NCBI GenBank assembly: GCA_963969365.1
Contig: OZ017747.1
Coordinates: 434,001 to 498,000, forward strand
Direction of reading: 5' to 3'
DNA length: 64,000 nt
Source of the DNA: Asterochloris sp. CNOR1
Taxonomy: Eukaryota; Chlorophyta; Trebouxiophyceae; Trebouxiales; Trebouxiaceae
Made by a program: the position numbers and the translations under genes. Positions 1-12,300 of the stretch are shown one piece after another. Below the pieces are notes generated by a model. It made no database searches, was not told where the DNA came from, and worked only from the letters and a program-made list of their open reading frames with translations. Within the stretch, counting starts at the first letter, position 1, and every line of letters begins with the position of its first letter.

Positions 1-442
1 TGTTGAGGTGGCCGTGTTTAGCAGCTGCACTGCAGACCATTGGACCCCACTCACAGCCATTCTGGCGGGCAACTGCAGCACTGCCAGGTGGCCCCCTCCA
101 GCTGCAGCTGTGCATGTGCCTGGGCTCCAGGCACAGCCCTTCTGCCGGGCATACTGCAGCACTGCCAGGTGGCCCCCGGCGGCTGCAGCCTCGCATGTGC
201 TTGAGCGCCAGGCACAGCCGTGGTGCCGTGCCCATCTCAGTACCGCCAAGTGTCCATTGCGTGCAGCAGCTGCACAGGTGCGCCAATCCCAGTGACAGCC
301 CTGCTCCCGTGCCCACTGCAGCACTTCCAGATGCCCTCCTCTGGCTGCGCAGAGGCAGATCTCCTCAGTTGTATACCCAGCAAGATTCTGAGCCTTCGAC
401 TGCAGGAACTGCAATTCCCCAGCTTCGGCAGCTCTTGAGCAC
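1..442 (-). pseudogene. Ankyrin-repeat protein, frameshifted copy, cut by window start
   Basis: The minus strand encodes ankyrin-type repeats of the form GHLAVLQWARxxGCxW, with three full copies and part of a fourth between about 400 and 1. The exon begins at 442 after a CTTGCAG acceptor, exactly like the intact paralogue at 1135-2053. This copy has one extra repeat. Near position 71 one base is missing relative to the paralogue (GGGCAACTG here, GGGCATACTG there, plus strand), which shifts the frame inside the fourth repeat. The matching first exon near 545-600 also lacks the paralogue's start codon, because its frame meets a stop upstream. I read it as a decaying tandem duplicate. A sequencing error could explain the single-base loss but not the missing start. 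Such proteins are usually protein-binding scaffolds; no specific role can be inferred. Confidence 0.6.
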
Positions 443-1134
443 CTGCAAGAGGAGCAAGAGCACCTGCAGGAGGAGGTGTGGAATATCTGAGGCCTGGGGA
501 CTGATCTTTGAGCCCTTCAGGCGACACATGCAACTGCTTTGCCTAGCACTCACTCGTCCCACAAAGACATGCCTGTAGTCCATGGTCCAGCTCTAGGGCG
601 CAGGAAGGGAGAGAGGTATCAGATAGCATCAGCAAAAGGGCAGGGCGGGAATAGCAGCTGTGGACTCCCAACACAACAGAGAGCTTTGCTTGGAAAGGAA
701 TGCACCGATCAGCAAAGTTCTCAGTGGAAGATCCCCCTGCTCTGGACTGCCCCATGCTGCTTACTCAGCCAGACCTTTTGATTGCAGCGCGGGCACTGCT
801 AAATCCAGCTCAGAGTGCGACATGGAAGCCAGTCAGGGAGCCAGGTCCAGACCGGCCAAAACTGGACAGGGGTCAGCTGCTCCTGGTTGTTGAGGCTCAC
901 AGCTGGATGTGCACAGCAAGGGGTCCTGAGCTCAGCATTTCTGCCTAGCCCATTTAGCAAAAGGGCTTCCAGTGGCCCTCTGACAGCAGGAGCCTGCTCT
1001 CCACCTTCTGCTGGGAGCATAGGGCCACACCTTGCACTGCTTGTGCTGCAGCTCCTTCACCTGCTCCTCTGACAGCTACCTTGGAGCCTGCTGTCTACTC
1101 TTTGTGGGGAGCATGGGGCCACACCTTGCACAGC
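443..1134. other. Intergenic region between ankyrin copies, with a ~92-bp tandem duplication
   Basis: No gene is supported here beyond the decayed first exon of the left ankyrin copy. Two related segments start at 977 and 1069 with TCTGACAGC and both contain GGAGCCTGCT, a GGGAGCAT block and GGCCACACCTTGCA. They form a degenerate tandem pair with a period of about 92 bp. Confidence 0.5.
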
Positions 1135-2053
1135 TCACTGCAAAGTCCTCAACACAGCCTCAGTGCGCAGCGTGACAGCCCTCAGTGTTGCTATTGTATC
1201 TTGCTTGAACAAGCAATCAACAGACAGGCAGCAGGCTTTCTCCGGCACCACCCTGCCACAAGTAGGGGCCCCCCATGCGGGATGCATGCTCGCCAAGTTA
1301 CACAAGCATACAGGGATCCATATCATGAGGCAACAGGTGCATGGACAAGTCATGGCACTTTTGGCGGGACCACAAAGGGCAGGGAGGTTGCTGTTGACGA
1401 GCCCAACGCAAGAGTTAATGTTGTTGTTGACAGCTGCATGATAACTTGTGCGGTGATCCCACGGGCAGCCATGCTGCCGCAGCCACTTCACAATGTTGAG
1501 GTTGCCATGTCGAGCAGCTGCACTACAGACCTTTGGACTCCACTCACAGCCGTTCTGGTGGGCATACTGCAGCACAGCCAGGTGGCCTTCTCTTGCTGCA
1601 GCCACGAACGTGCTTGACCTCCAGGCACAGCCGTGGTGCCGCGCCCATCTCAGTGCCACCAAGTGTCCATTGCCTGCAGCGGCTGCACAGGTGCGTGCAC
1701 CCAAGGGGCAGCCCTGCTCCCGCACCCACTGCAGCACTCCCACATGGCCTCCGCTGGCGGCGTAGATGCTGATCTCATCAAGCCTACCCACCCTAAGATT
1801 GTGAGCCTCTGATCGCAGAAACTGCAGATCTCCAGTTCTGGCAACATTCAAGCACCTGCAAGAGCAATTATGACATATCTGAGGCTGAGTCTGATCCTTG
1901 AGCCATTCAGGCTACACATGCAACGGCCTAGCCCAGCACTTACTCGCCCCGTAAAGCCCAATACGTGGACATGCCAGAGGGAGTCCTTGAAACAGCAACA
2001 AGAAGTCGATGTTCTGCTCTCGGCATTGGAAGAAGGTAAGGAGATTCAGCCAT
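1135..2053 (-). CDS. Ankyrin-repeat protein (276 aa, two exons)
   Basis: Exons are complement(1944..2053) and complement(1135..1855). The first supplies 36 codons plus two bases, and splicing from GTAAGT to TTGCAG keeps the frame. Residues about 45-185 hold four ankyrin-type repeats of the class GHLAVLQYAxxxGCxW followed by CxAAAxxGH, common in green algae, oomycetes and large DNA viruses. The last roughly 90 residues, after the repeats, do not resemble ankyrin and may be intron read-through, so the 3' boundary is uncertain. It is a tandem paralogue of the broken copy at the window start. Proteins of this class are generally protein-interaction scaffolds; no catalytic motif is visible, and I do not assign a partner. 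Confidence 0.65.
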
Positions 2054-3379
2054 GAGCAACAAGAGTGAGGCAGGGCCTGGATCCACCAACGCAACAGAGA
2101 TAAAAATCGCTCAACAAACAATGCAACTGCAAATCAACTTGGACTTCGAGGTGTTGCCCCCCACCCGCGATGCATGGTGGTGGCATATGATGTCATGCTT
2201 GATGATGGCCTTGTCTTGCCTGTTGGCAACATTGTCATTGGCCGTAACAATAAGATCAAACGGAGCTGAGACCCACTACCTGGCTCCCGGTGACATTTGC
2301 CTGTCTGCCCGTTTGCGGACCAGTGCCCAAAAGTGGTGCACTTGTGATTCACACTGATGTGCCAAGATAGCTTTGCTCTCAAGAAGCTTGCAAAGCAGCC
2401 TGCCTGAGGCTGCTCAGGGTACGCAAATTTGTTCACCAAGCATGCTCTTTGGGCACAGCATACAAGTCAGTCTGGTGTGCCTGTGCAGGTGAATGCTCTC
2501 GTCAGTCACCCTACAGCTCCAGAGACCTCTGCAAAGTCTGGTCTCGAGCAAGCTTGTGCCCTCAATTGCAGGCGATCATCTTCACCTTGAGGAGTCTTCC
2601 TTGTCTTCAAGAGTTGCTGGGTGCTTGGGCTGCCTTCATCAAGCCAGCTTGTCTTGCTGCAAGCCTGCTGCACCTTGGTTTTCAAGCAGACATAGCATTA
2701 TGCCTACCATCCTCCCAGGACTGACCACACATCTGTACTCACCCTTCATGTTGATGGGGCATGCCTCTTCAATGACAGGCTCTCGTGTTTGCTGTGTGCT
2801 GACAAGACACTGCCAGCCTCAGCAGCAGCTCCCATGCGCAAGCAAGGCACAGTGGCAATCCCCGACTTCCAGCATGGCCATGTGAGGCGCCTGCTGAAAC
2901 AGCAAGTGGCAGCAGGTGTGTCTCTCTCAAGGGCTTGGAGCCTTTGACACAGGGGATTGCATGAGCCACACCTCTTGCTAGCTTGCAGGTGCATACATTG
3001 GTTGTTTTGTGCAATACAGCACACAACCAGTGAAAGGTAACCTTTGCGGCTGTCTGACCAAATGCCGCATAGGCCCAAGCTGGCTAAGGCAGAAGCTAGC
3101 AGGCTAGTTTGCGCACATGCAAATTTTTGTCCTTGAGTTTGTACAAGCTGAGCTATGTGACACAGCCAGAGAAAAGCTCGACTTCTGCCTGCTTATATTT
3201 TCATGGGGGGAGCGGGGTCTCAAGACGTCTGAAGACCAAGAAGGTGCTGCCTGCAGTCTGCTACAATGCTCTTTTGCTGATCACTGGTCATAGCCAGCAG
3301 CTTGAAGCTCATTTCTAAAGCGCCGATGCCCAAGAAGTCTGCAAGGACATCCACCTGCACACACAGAAGGGGAGTAGCT
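2054..3379. other. Unresolved region with fragmentary coding-like stretches
   Basis: The upstream side of the ankyrin gene carries short open stretches in different plus-strand frames, at about 2171-2265, 2263-2370 and 2700-2947. The last reads through roughly 80 codons ending in TTTGA and contains LHVDGACLFNDRLS. They do not join by obvious splice sites and match no family I know. They could be exons of an unknown gene, a decayed gene, or chance. The stretch from 2950 to 3379 shows nothing recognisable. Confidence 0.3.
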
Positions 3380-6300
3380 TCAAGCCAGCTGCAGTGCAAA
3401 CAAGAGGTACCCGTAACTCACTGCAGCATGTCCCGCTCTGATGCCATGCCACTGCGGCATGCTGCTGCTGCGTAGCAAACCTGAGTGCTGTAGCATGCTC
3501 ACCACGTTCCGCTGGCCTGGAACCTTGCAGGTGGCACCATCGCCTGCGTTCCCCTCCTTCCCTACTGCTAGCACAGGCTTGGGCCGCTGCTGCTCGCCCT
3601 GAGAAGCATGGACGCCTCTTGCACTCTGGCTGGACACATCAGCTGCTGATGCAGGCTGTGCAGTGCCACTGTTGCCACCTGCACATACAACCCAGTGCGC
3701 TGCCTGCCATGTAGAATACGATAGCACTGTGCAGCTGGGGAGGTATGAACCTTAGGGACGGCTTGATTTGCAGAAGGTTTGCATGCTCAGCGCCCTGATA
3801 GCACATGCACTGGCTGCTGGCTGACCCTCATGCTAGGGGCAACAGCTGTGAGTGTTGGCATTGATGCAATCTGACAGACTGGAACCTAAAGCGTGCCAAG
3901 TATGGACAAACATTCGAGTCAGCGACGTGTACATGGCAGGGCAGTGCAAGTCGTCATGCCACGCCGTGCGTGCTCACCTGCGCCAGCCCTGGATGCCCCA
4001 GCACTAAGCTGCTTGATGGGCTGGGGAGCGGCTGCGGCCGCCCCTGAAGCTCCGCCCACCAGCGCATCATGCCGCTGCACGCCCATCACTCCCACCCCCT
4101 GCAGTTATGGGCAGTGCATGAGGCAGATGTCTTCCATGGTGCCAGCATTGCAACCTGTGCTGTCAGTTGACCAGTCAGGCACAGCAATGTCTTCAGGCAA
4201 ACTTGCGGTAGGGGTCTGGCGACAGCCTTGCCATCGCTCCCACGCCCCTGCTGCAATGTATGCACCAGACAGAAATGCCGCCAGCAGTCTCGCCCGGAGC
4301 ACTGCAATCTGAGCAGCGATGCCAATCAGGGGCAGCTAGGTTTGCAGTGGCTGGTATGCTGGCAGGTCACATCCTGCTCCACATGCCAGGGATGCAGCGC
4401 GAGGAAGAATGCGGGATGCAGGCGATGCATGGGAGGCAGTTTCTGATTGTGCAGCAAAATGACCCCGAGAGCTGCCGTGAGTGCCCAGGGCCAGCCTCAT
4501 CTATTAGCATTACCTCAACGCCTCCACCTCTCAAGGCTGGTGGACTCAAGCTTTGGTGCACCTCGAGACACAGGCCCTGGCTGCACACCCAGTGACCCTC
4601 AGCGACTGGCCGCAATGTCGGGGACCAGCCTTGAACGCCCCACCTGGAGCGCCTCCATCTCAATGGTGATGGACTCCGACACTGCTGCGGGGGCTGCCTG
4701 GGGTGCAGGCTCTGCCTGTGCAGCCCCGTCCAGGTTGCCGAGCAGCTGCTGCAGGCCAACGTCATCATCGCCAGCATCCGCAGCAGCTGTTGGGGCAGCA
4801 CCAGCAGGCTCATCATCTGGGCTGCTGGGTGAGGCTACATGGGCATGATAGAGGCTAATCGTTGCCCGCTGGCTGATGGGTAGAGGCTGAGCAGACAGGG
4901 CATCACACAGGTTACAGGATGACGACAGGTCCTCAGCCGTGAATTGCTGGCCGAACCGCAGAGGCTACCTAAAATGGCATCAGAGAAGGCTGCGCCTGTT
5001 GTTAGCGGCACAGATGGTAGCCTGCGTGGGGGCACTGAGGTGAGCAACACCAGCTGGCTATGTGGATGCTATTGGGGCCGCTGTGGGGGAAAACGCTTGT
5101 AATCATACTTTCGAATTAGGTCAGACAGTGCCCAGCCAGCCGGGCAGCACTGCAGAGAAGGTCCCAAGGCTCTGCTGCACGCAGAGGCAGCCTAGCAATG
5201 GTGGTGAATTGCCAGACAATCAAGATCAGTTGGGCAGGCAGCTTGAACGTTCTCAAGGGTAAGAATCTGCAGAGACTACGGCTTGCTGGGAGTGCAGCAA
5301 CAGGCTCCGGCCAGCCCTGCCCTCCCCTGGCTGTGCTGCCAGTACCAGCCTGTCTGCACAAAGTTTCGAGACAGTGAGCAATAGCACTGTGATTGTTGAT
5401 AGCAGCCTGCCCAAATGTAGCAGCAACAACGAACCCCCAGACAGCCGCTGGGCTGACCTGGTGCCCCATTTTACTCCAGTAGCTTTGGGTGTTTACCTCC
5501 CTGAGCAGCATAGCCTGTTTCATAGCGAAGCCCTTCTGACCCACATATACCCACAGCAACAACGATTCACACGGCCGCCTGGCTGACCTGTGGCCCCATC
5601 CCACTCCCGGATCTCGTAGGTACCGGCCTGGGCAGCCGACATCACGATGTCCATTGCAGCTACGCTCTCAGCATTGTGCTTCAGCAGGTTCACCATGCCC
5701 CACCTGCAAAGCAAACCATCGCCTGTGAGCTGGGCAGAGATTGGCCCCGGCAGCCGTCAGGGGTAGCCTGCTGCAGAAGTGGGGTGCGAAGCAGTACTCC
5801 TCCGAGCAGCGTCTTGGCAGGCTCCCTTGAAGAGGGGCAGGAGGCATGTGACTGCTGAACCAGGCAGTGACATGCAACAGATGCCTCAGAATGGTAGCCA
5901 CACTGTGCCTCAAAAGTGGGTGAGAAAGCAGTCACATGCTCACCAGGGCTGAGACAGGCTAATGCAGCATATGGCCTGCAAAGCAACAACTTGAACAGGT
6001 AGGTGCAGGCAGCTCACAGCTCTCCCTCCTCGCCTTTCTGTCCCTGCACCCCTGCACGCAGTGGCACCTCATCATCAGCAACACTAAGCAGCAAAAGGGA
6101 TCTTTGAGGGTGCCCTCATGACAAAGTGTAGCAGATCAACATCAAGCTTTGTCGGCTGCAGTGGACTTGCAGTTCTCCATTGCTCTGCAGCAGCAGGGAC
6201 ACAACCCGCAGGGCAGCAGGCTGCGCTGGTGCACCACCAGGCTGTGAAGGGCAGGCACTGCAAGGCGCTCTGGAGCAGCGTGCCAGCTGCCTTGCGTGCC

Positions 6301-9300
6301 TTGATCTGCAGCATTGGGCCAACTGCCAGCTGTACAACATTGCCTGGCTTTGCAGCCTCCAACTGCCTGGCAGACCCAGCTGTTCAACCTCACCTGACAT
6401 CTGGATCTTGCCTGGACCCCAAATGCCAGCTGTACAGGACTGCCTGGCTCTCCAGAACCAGGCTACAATTTACCCGCTCAGGATGGACCCAGCTTTGCAG
6501 CCTCCATGACACAGGGGTCTCTATTCTCCCCTCTTAGAACAATCCTGGCCTTGTCAAGCTGTCCGTTGCAGGAGGTCAAGGTAACTCACCCTCAAAGAAT
6601 CTGAATTCATCCTGCCCCTCCACAGCCACATTGGCCTGCTGCTGTTTGTACAGCTGGCGCTGGTACACAATCTCCTCAATGGTACCTGCAAGCGGCAAGG
6701 GGGTCTCTGTGTGGGCAGGGCAGGGCAGGCGCCAATGCAGGCAGGCTGCCAGGTAATGGCAGGGGAGCTGCCTCAAAGCTCATCTCCATGACATAGCTCA
6801 AACGATGTCACCAGACCTGACACTTGAGTTAGATGAGCCCGCCAGGAGTTGGTGCTGAGCAAGCACAGATCTAGCCAACAAAAGGGTCAAGCAAGGTGAG
6901 GAGCTGGCCATGCTGAAGCAGTGCTGCACTGTAGTGAGCCCCACCTGCAGCCACCAGGCGGAAGACGTGCACATCCCGGCGCTGCCCAATGCGGAAGGCC
7001 CTGTCCTGCGCCTGCATGTCAGCCGCGGGGCTCCAGGAGGGGTCCACAATCACCACTCTGCATCACAGCGTCATCTCATCTATGGGAACCAGTCACCTGC
7101 CTGTCGGCGGCTGGGCTGCAAGAGGGGTCCATGATGACCGCTCTGCAGGGACTGGTTTCGATCCAAATTTACATGGGCAGCTTGCAAAGCGGACAGCACC
7201 CAGCAGTTCGTTATGGTGGTAAGGCGCAAAGGGCTCATTGGAGGAGTTAATTGCAGGGCTGCTCTGCAGCAGGGTGTGCCAGCTGCCACCCAGTCAGTGA
7301 TTTGCTGCTCACTGCAGGGATGCATGCAAGGCAGGTGTGGCCTGGCCAGCACTAGAGGTGTAGGGCAACATGCCCTACATCAGCTGCATCAGAAAGCAAA
7401 CAGTGCCAGCTTGCGGATTTTCTTTATGAGATTTTCAAGTTTCCCAAAGGCAAGCACTGCAGCATGACAAGCTTCGATTGTTGCTTGGTTGCAAGCCCCC
7501 AGCAGGCAACACTCACTTGTTGGCTGCTGTGAGGTAAATCCCTGCACCACTGCAGCATGCCAAGCACTGACTGTTGCTTGCAAGCCCCAGCAGGCAAACC
7601 CACTTGTTGGCTGCTGTGAGGTTGATCCCTACGCCACCAGCACCCGTGGTGATCAGAAAGATGAACACGCTGGGGGAGTTGTTGAACTCGTCGATGTGTG
7701 CCTGCCGCTTGACCTGCCTGGTGTCGCCGTCTAGCGTCCTGGCAGCACAAACACAGGCGATAAACTCATGGCTTCAGTTCAGGCACAGGCAGTGTGCCTG
7801 GGACAGCAGCCCCTTTAAAGGTGCCATCGTCCAGCCATCTGACAGCTGGTGGGACCAAGCGGCAGAACCCTGCAAAGCCACCTATGATGCTGCACAAGAA
7901 AGCGCCAACAAGAGCCTGTGAATGGCAGGAGAAAGTGAACATCCGGGGCTTTTCAGATGCATGTCTGCCAAGTTGGCCAGCCGGAGCAGCCTGCCCATGG
8001 CTTGTTAGGCCACAGCGCCATTGCCATAGGGTTCATTCCCTGCTAGAGTTGGCATCAGCCACTTTGCATGTGCAAGTGGCAGACGGCAGCCCAGCCAGTG
8101 ACACCTCCTCAAGCGGTCTGCAAAGAGTTGAGGACGGCTGGGCTGAGCCTGTGCAGGTGGATGCAGCAGCACGCTGCATGTATGACATGGGCACAAGGTA
8201 GCATGATAGCACCTGTAGTTGTAGCCTGAGGTGAAGACCATCTGCTCAAGGATCTTCAGCATCCGCTTGCTGCTGGAGAAGATCAGCACCTGACGCACAG
8301 ACAGCAAGCAATCAAGATTGCTTGCACAGGTCCAAAATATAGCGCCAGCACATCGGCTGTGAGTTAACAGCGCGGTCACAGAGACTGTTTGGCTTCGGCC
8401 AGCCACATGCTGCCAGCAGGACTGCGGGTGGGACAGCAACTTGGTCTGAGGGTGCAGCAGACGCCGCAAGCTGTTGTCACGCAATGCCAGCAGCATGCTC
8501 AGGGGGCACATGATGCGCTGCATGCAGTGGGCTGCACATACGGCAGCGTCAGGGTGGCCCTGGCAGCACTGGCAGCCTCAGTGCAAGCACATGAAGCAGT
8601 GGCTTCAGGTCTACCAGCCCAGGGGCGCTGAGCAGTCACATCCACATCCTGGAAACAACATGGCCATGCTCAGGCCTCCGGGACACCCCACGTTCCTTGA
8701 GCCGCACCTTGTTCCCCCCATTGGTGTGCCAGAGGGCCAGCAGCTTCTGCAGCGCAGCCATCTTGCCGCAGGTCTCTGTGCAGGCAAGCTGCTGGAAGTT
8801 GGCGATTGGGGCAGTGCCCCCCAGGTCGTCCAGGTCGTCCCCCAACACTAGCTCAGCCACGGCCACCTCCCGATTGTGCTTGGCCTGCTCACTGCCACTG
8901 GCACTGGCTGACACAGGGCTGGCTGCAGGCACCACAGCATCTATGTTGGCCATGCAGTTGGCCACATTGTGGCAATGGCAACAGGTTTGGCTAGGTCAGC
9001 TCTAGCAGTCTTGCCAGGCCATCTAGCTGCACAAGGTCAGCTGAAGACAACAGGGCACTACACTCGAGCACTGCCACTGCACAGTAGAGTGGTCGACTAC
9101 TCACAGCTCCTGAAAGCGCCGCGCAGAGGGCTGACCGCAGGCAGCACTGGATCCGATGCTGCTACTGCAATTGTGAGGTGTGCGCCTGCCAACTTTCAAG
9201 AAAAGCCGCCAGGCAAGCATCTAGGACATGCCAACATGTGCAAAAGCACGTACTCAGCAATCACAATAGCCAACAGCAACTGCGCCTTGAGTGCCTTGCC

Positions 9301-12300
9301 AAAAGAGTTTCACTGAATACAGTGTACAAGACTGCCACCACTCACAGACCAGCCAAAGGAGGCACAGCCTGACCAGTGCTTGTTATAATGCGCCATGAGC
9401 AGGCATGATCTGAACCCCTCACCTTTGAGTAGCTCCAGGTGGTTTGCAATTTTGCGCAGGATTTGAAGGCAGGGGTTGATGATACACACAGGGCACAGGA
9501 TGGTCTCACTGCCCTCCCTGACGCAGCCCTCCGGCTTGTGGCAGGTGCAGCCCTGCAGGCGGCACACAAAGCAGTTAGGAGAAGTCTGCTGTATTGCTGC
9601 ACTTGTTCTTGTCCTTTCCTGCTCAACCATGCCCTCCTCCCTTCTTTGCGGATGCACCGTAGCTCTACCATCTCATCCCTTGCTGCATCTACCAGGGGTT
9701 GGTATGTGGGCCCACAATGGCTGGTCAGCAGTATGCAAGCTAGTGTCTTGGTGGGGAGTCAGGAGACACAATGGGGAGGGCAGACTTGCCCTTGCTGTGA
9801 GGTAGCAAGTGGCGTCACAGTCAGAGGGGCCAGCACCATGAAAGGCACAAAAGCAGTCACAGCACAATTTTGGGTTGCCACTGGACCATGCAAACTGAGC
9901 TGCAAACCCAGCAGCACAAAGCCCGGACGAAGCTGCGGTGCATGACAGCAGTCATGCCCACCTTGGGGTTGCTGTACGGATCATACTGATCGCCACAATC
10001 GCATTGGTGCAGTAATGGCCAGATGACTCCGCCCTCCTCAGCCTCGAGAGTCTTGTGGCAGCACCGCGCACGGCTCAACTTGCTGCCGCAATCACACTTC
10101 TCAAACCACCTGACCAGCAGCTGGAAGTCTGGGCTGTTAAGAGCGCGGCTGCAGGCACAGGCAGGCAAACCTGGCAGGCGCACAGGCCATCAACAAGAGG
10201 CCAACTAGAGTAGTAGTAGCAGAAATGGTGAAGCAGACTGATGGCTGGTGAGCTAACCAGTTGCAGGCAGCTGCTTTGTACTAATGTTAGGTTCTGGTAG
10301 TCAAGCAGTTAAGACAGGGAACATGCACATGACCACAGAGAAGCCTAGGAAGGAGGAGCATTGCTGCAATGGCCTGCAGCAACCAGGCGTAAGGGCATCT
10401 GACGGCTGCTCAGCACACAAGGCAGGCCCATGAGGTGCATTGCTAGCCTGCCAAAGAGCAAGCACTCATGATGCCACACCTGTAGGCTCGTAGCTGTGCC
10501 AGCGAGAGCGGGCAGAAGACCACGTTTTCAACTTTACGCGGGAGCTGATTGGCAATCAGCGCCTTTGTCCGCCGCTTGAGATACTTCTCTACCATGCTCT
10601 GCCACTGTGGCTGCACTGCCCGTGCCTAAAGGCAGCAAGCACATCACTGTCACTGCTGATGCTGTTCGTGGGCGGCATTGAGGAGATGCCACTGTGGCTG
10701 GACTCACTGTGTGTGCAGGCAGCGTGCGCATCAAATCCTGCACGATGTGTCTACAGTGCAATGGGCAGTGTGGAGCAGTCAATGGCCTGCCATTGTAGCT
10801 ACCCTAAATACCGTCTCTGGGAAACATGCACAACTCTGTCACAATTGTTGCTGAACTGCTCATCGCTGTGCATTCTGTGCAGTAATGAGCTGCAATCTCT
10901 GGCTGCCCCGCCACTGCCTACAGGAGCACGCACACCTGTGTGACCGTTACATCCGCTCAACAGGGGGCATCCCTCACCACAGCGTCAGTCAAGTGAAGCT
11001 TTGCACAGCAAGATGACAAGGCAGCCTTCACGCTGTGCGCTTCTGCCAAAACTCTGTCTTCAGATTCTGTTTGGGCAGCATGCAAAAGCACTCCTGTATC
11101 AACCAGATGGCAGCATTGCCAGCTCATGTTGCGGGCTCATGTTGCGGAAAAATTGCTGAATATATTGTGATGCTGGGGCTGCTCAAGTCCGCTGCCACAC
11201 CTAATAAAGTTGAGAGGTTGCTCCACGTCACCTTAGCCAGCTGGTGGGGCAGCGCGTCTTTCTTCTGGCCGTACTGCAGCGGAGTTGCGATCTCTTCGGC
11301 AAACCTCTTGCTGTCGATCAGCACACCAGGCAGGCCGACTGGAATGACCACGTTGAAGAGGGAGTGCAGCTCCTTGAAGCGGTTCTGCATCGGGAAAATC
11401 CATGGCCTTAGCTTGTGGATGGCCGCATAGATGTCTGCTAGCATGATACAACATCATGCCAGCAGTGTAAGCAGTAGTCAACAGCCAGATGCCTGAGTAG
11501 CGTTTCTCTGTCCAAGAGCAGACTGACGTCGGGTTGAACTCGACAAGCATTGCTCAACAGGGCTGCAGGGAGTGGAGTAAATACATTCCACCCCCCATAG
11601 CGAACTCAAAGGGACCTGCCAGCCCAGACAGCTGAAGGACCTCACCGGCATGATGGTGCCGGACAGGCCATAGCGCAGCTTGCACTTGAGCCTGCTGCAA
11701 GCCTGGTAGGTCTTGCTCTGGGGGTTCTTGATCTGGTGGACCTCGTCAAAGACGACGACATGCCAGGGCACCTTGAAGAACTCCTCCTGATCATGCCTGC
11801 ACAGCAAAGCGTCTACCAATGTGAGTGCTCAAGCAGCTGCTGTGGAGTCTGCGGAGGGTGAAGTGCTTGGCCGCAGCCCTCAAGGCAGGCACGGCCTTTG
11901 CAGCTGACAGCCCTGAACAGGCACGCAGCCAGCAAGCCAGGTGTTGCAGCCGTCACATGTGCATGCAGATTGGATGCGTCTGTTCCCTGCACAGTGTAGC
12001 AGGCGAGCTGCAGCATCTGCTGTAGTGCATTGTCAGTGCAGGGCCCACATGAATACTGCAGCACCAGAGTGCATGCTGGTCGAGGATACCTATGGGCTTG
12101 CAGAACTGAGCCTGCACCTACACGGCCTCTGCCTCAGTCGCACCTGCATTGTAGCCCTCGGACTGGCACACAGGCTTTTTGACAATCATCAAGCACTGCT
12201 GCACGCCAGCACCCGCCTCCATCAGCAGTGTGCAAAGGACACATGGCATGCTGCACGGGTAGAGCGCTGCACGCAGAACAAGGGCTCCCGTGATCTGCCT

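Noticed and set aside
6300-6500. Repeated CCAGCTGT and TGCCTGGCT segments in a helicase intron as another splice echo
   Set aside because: The copies resemble each other but I could not match them to the neighbouring exon edges, so I count them only as a weak local repeat.
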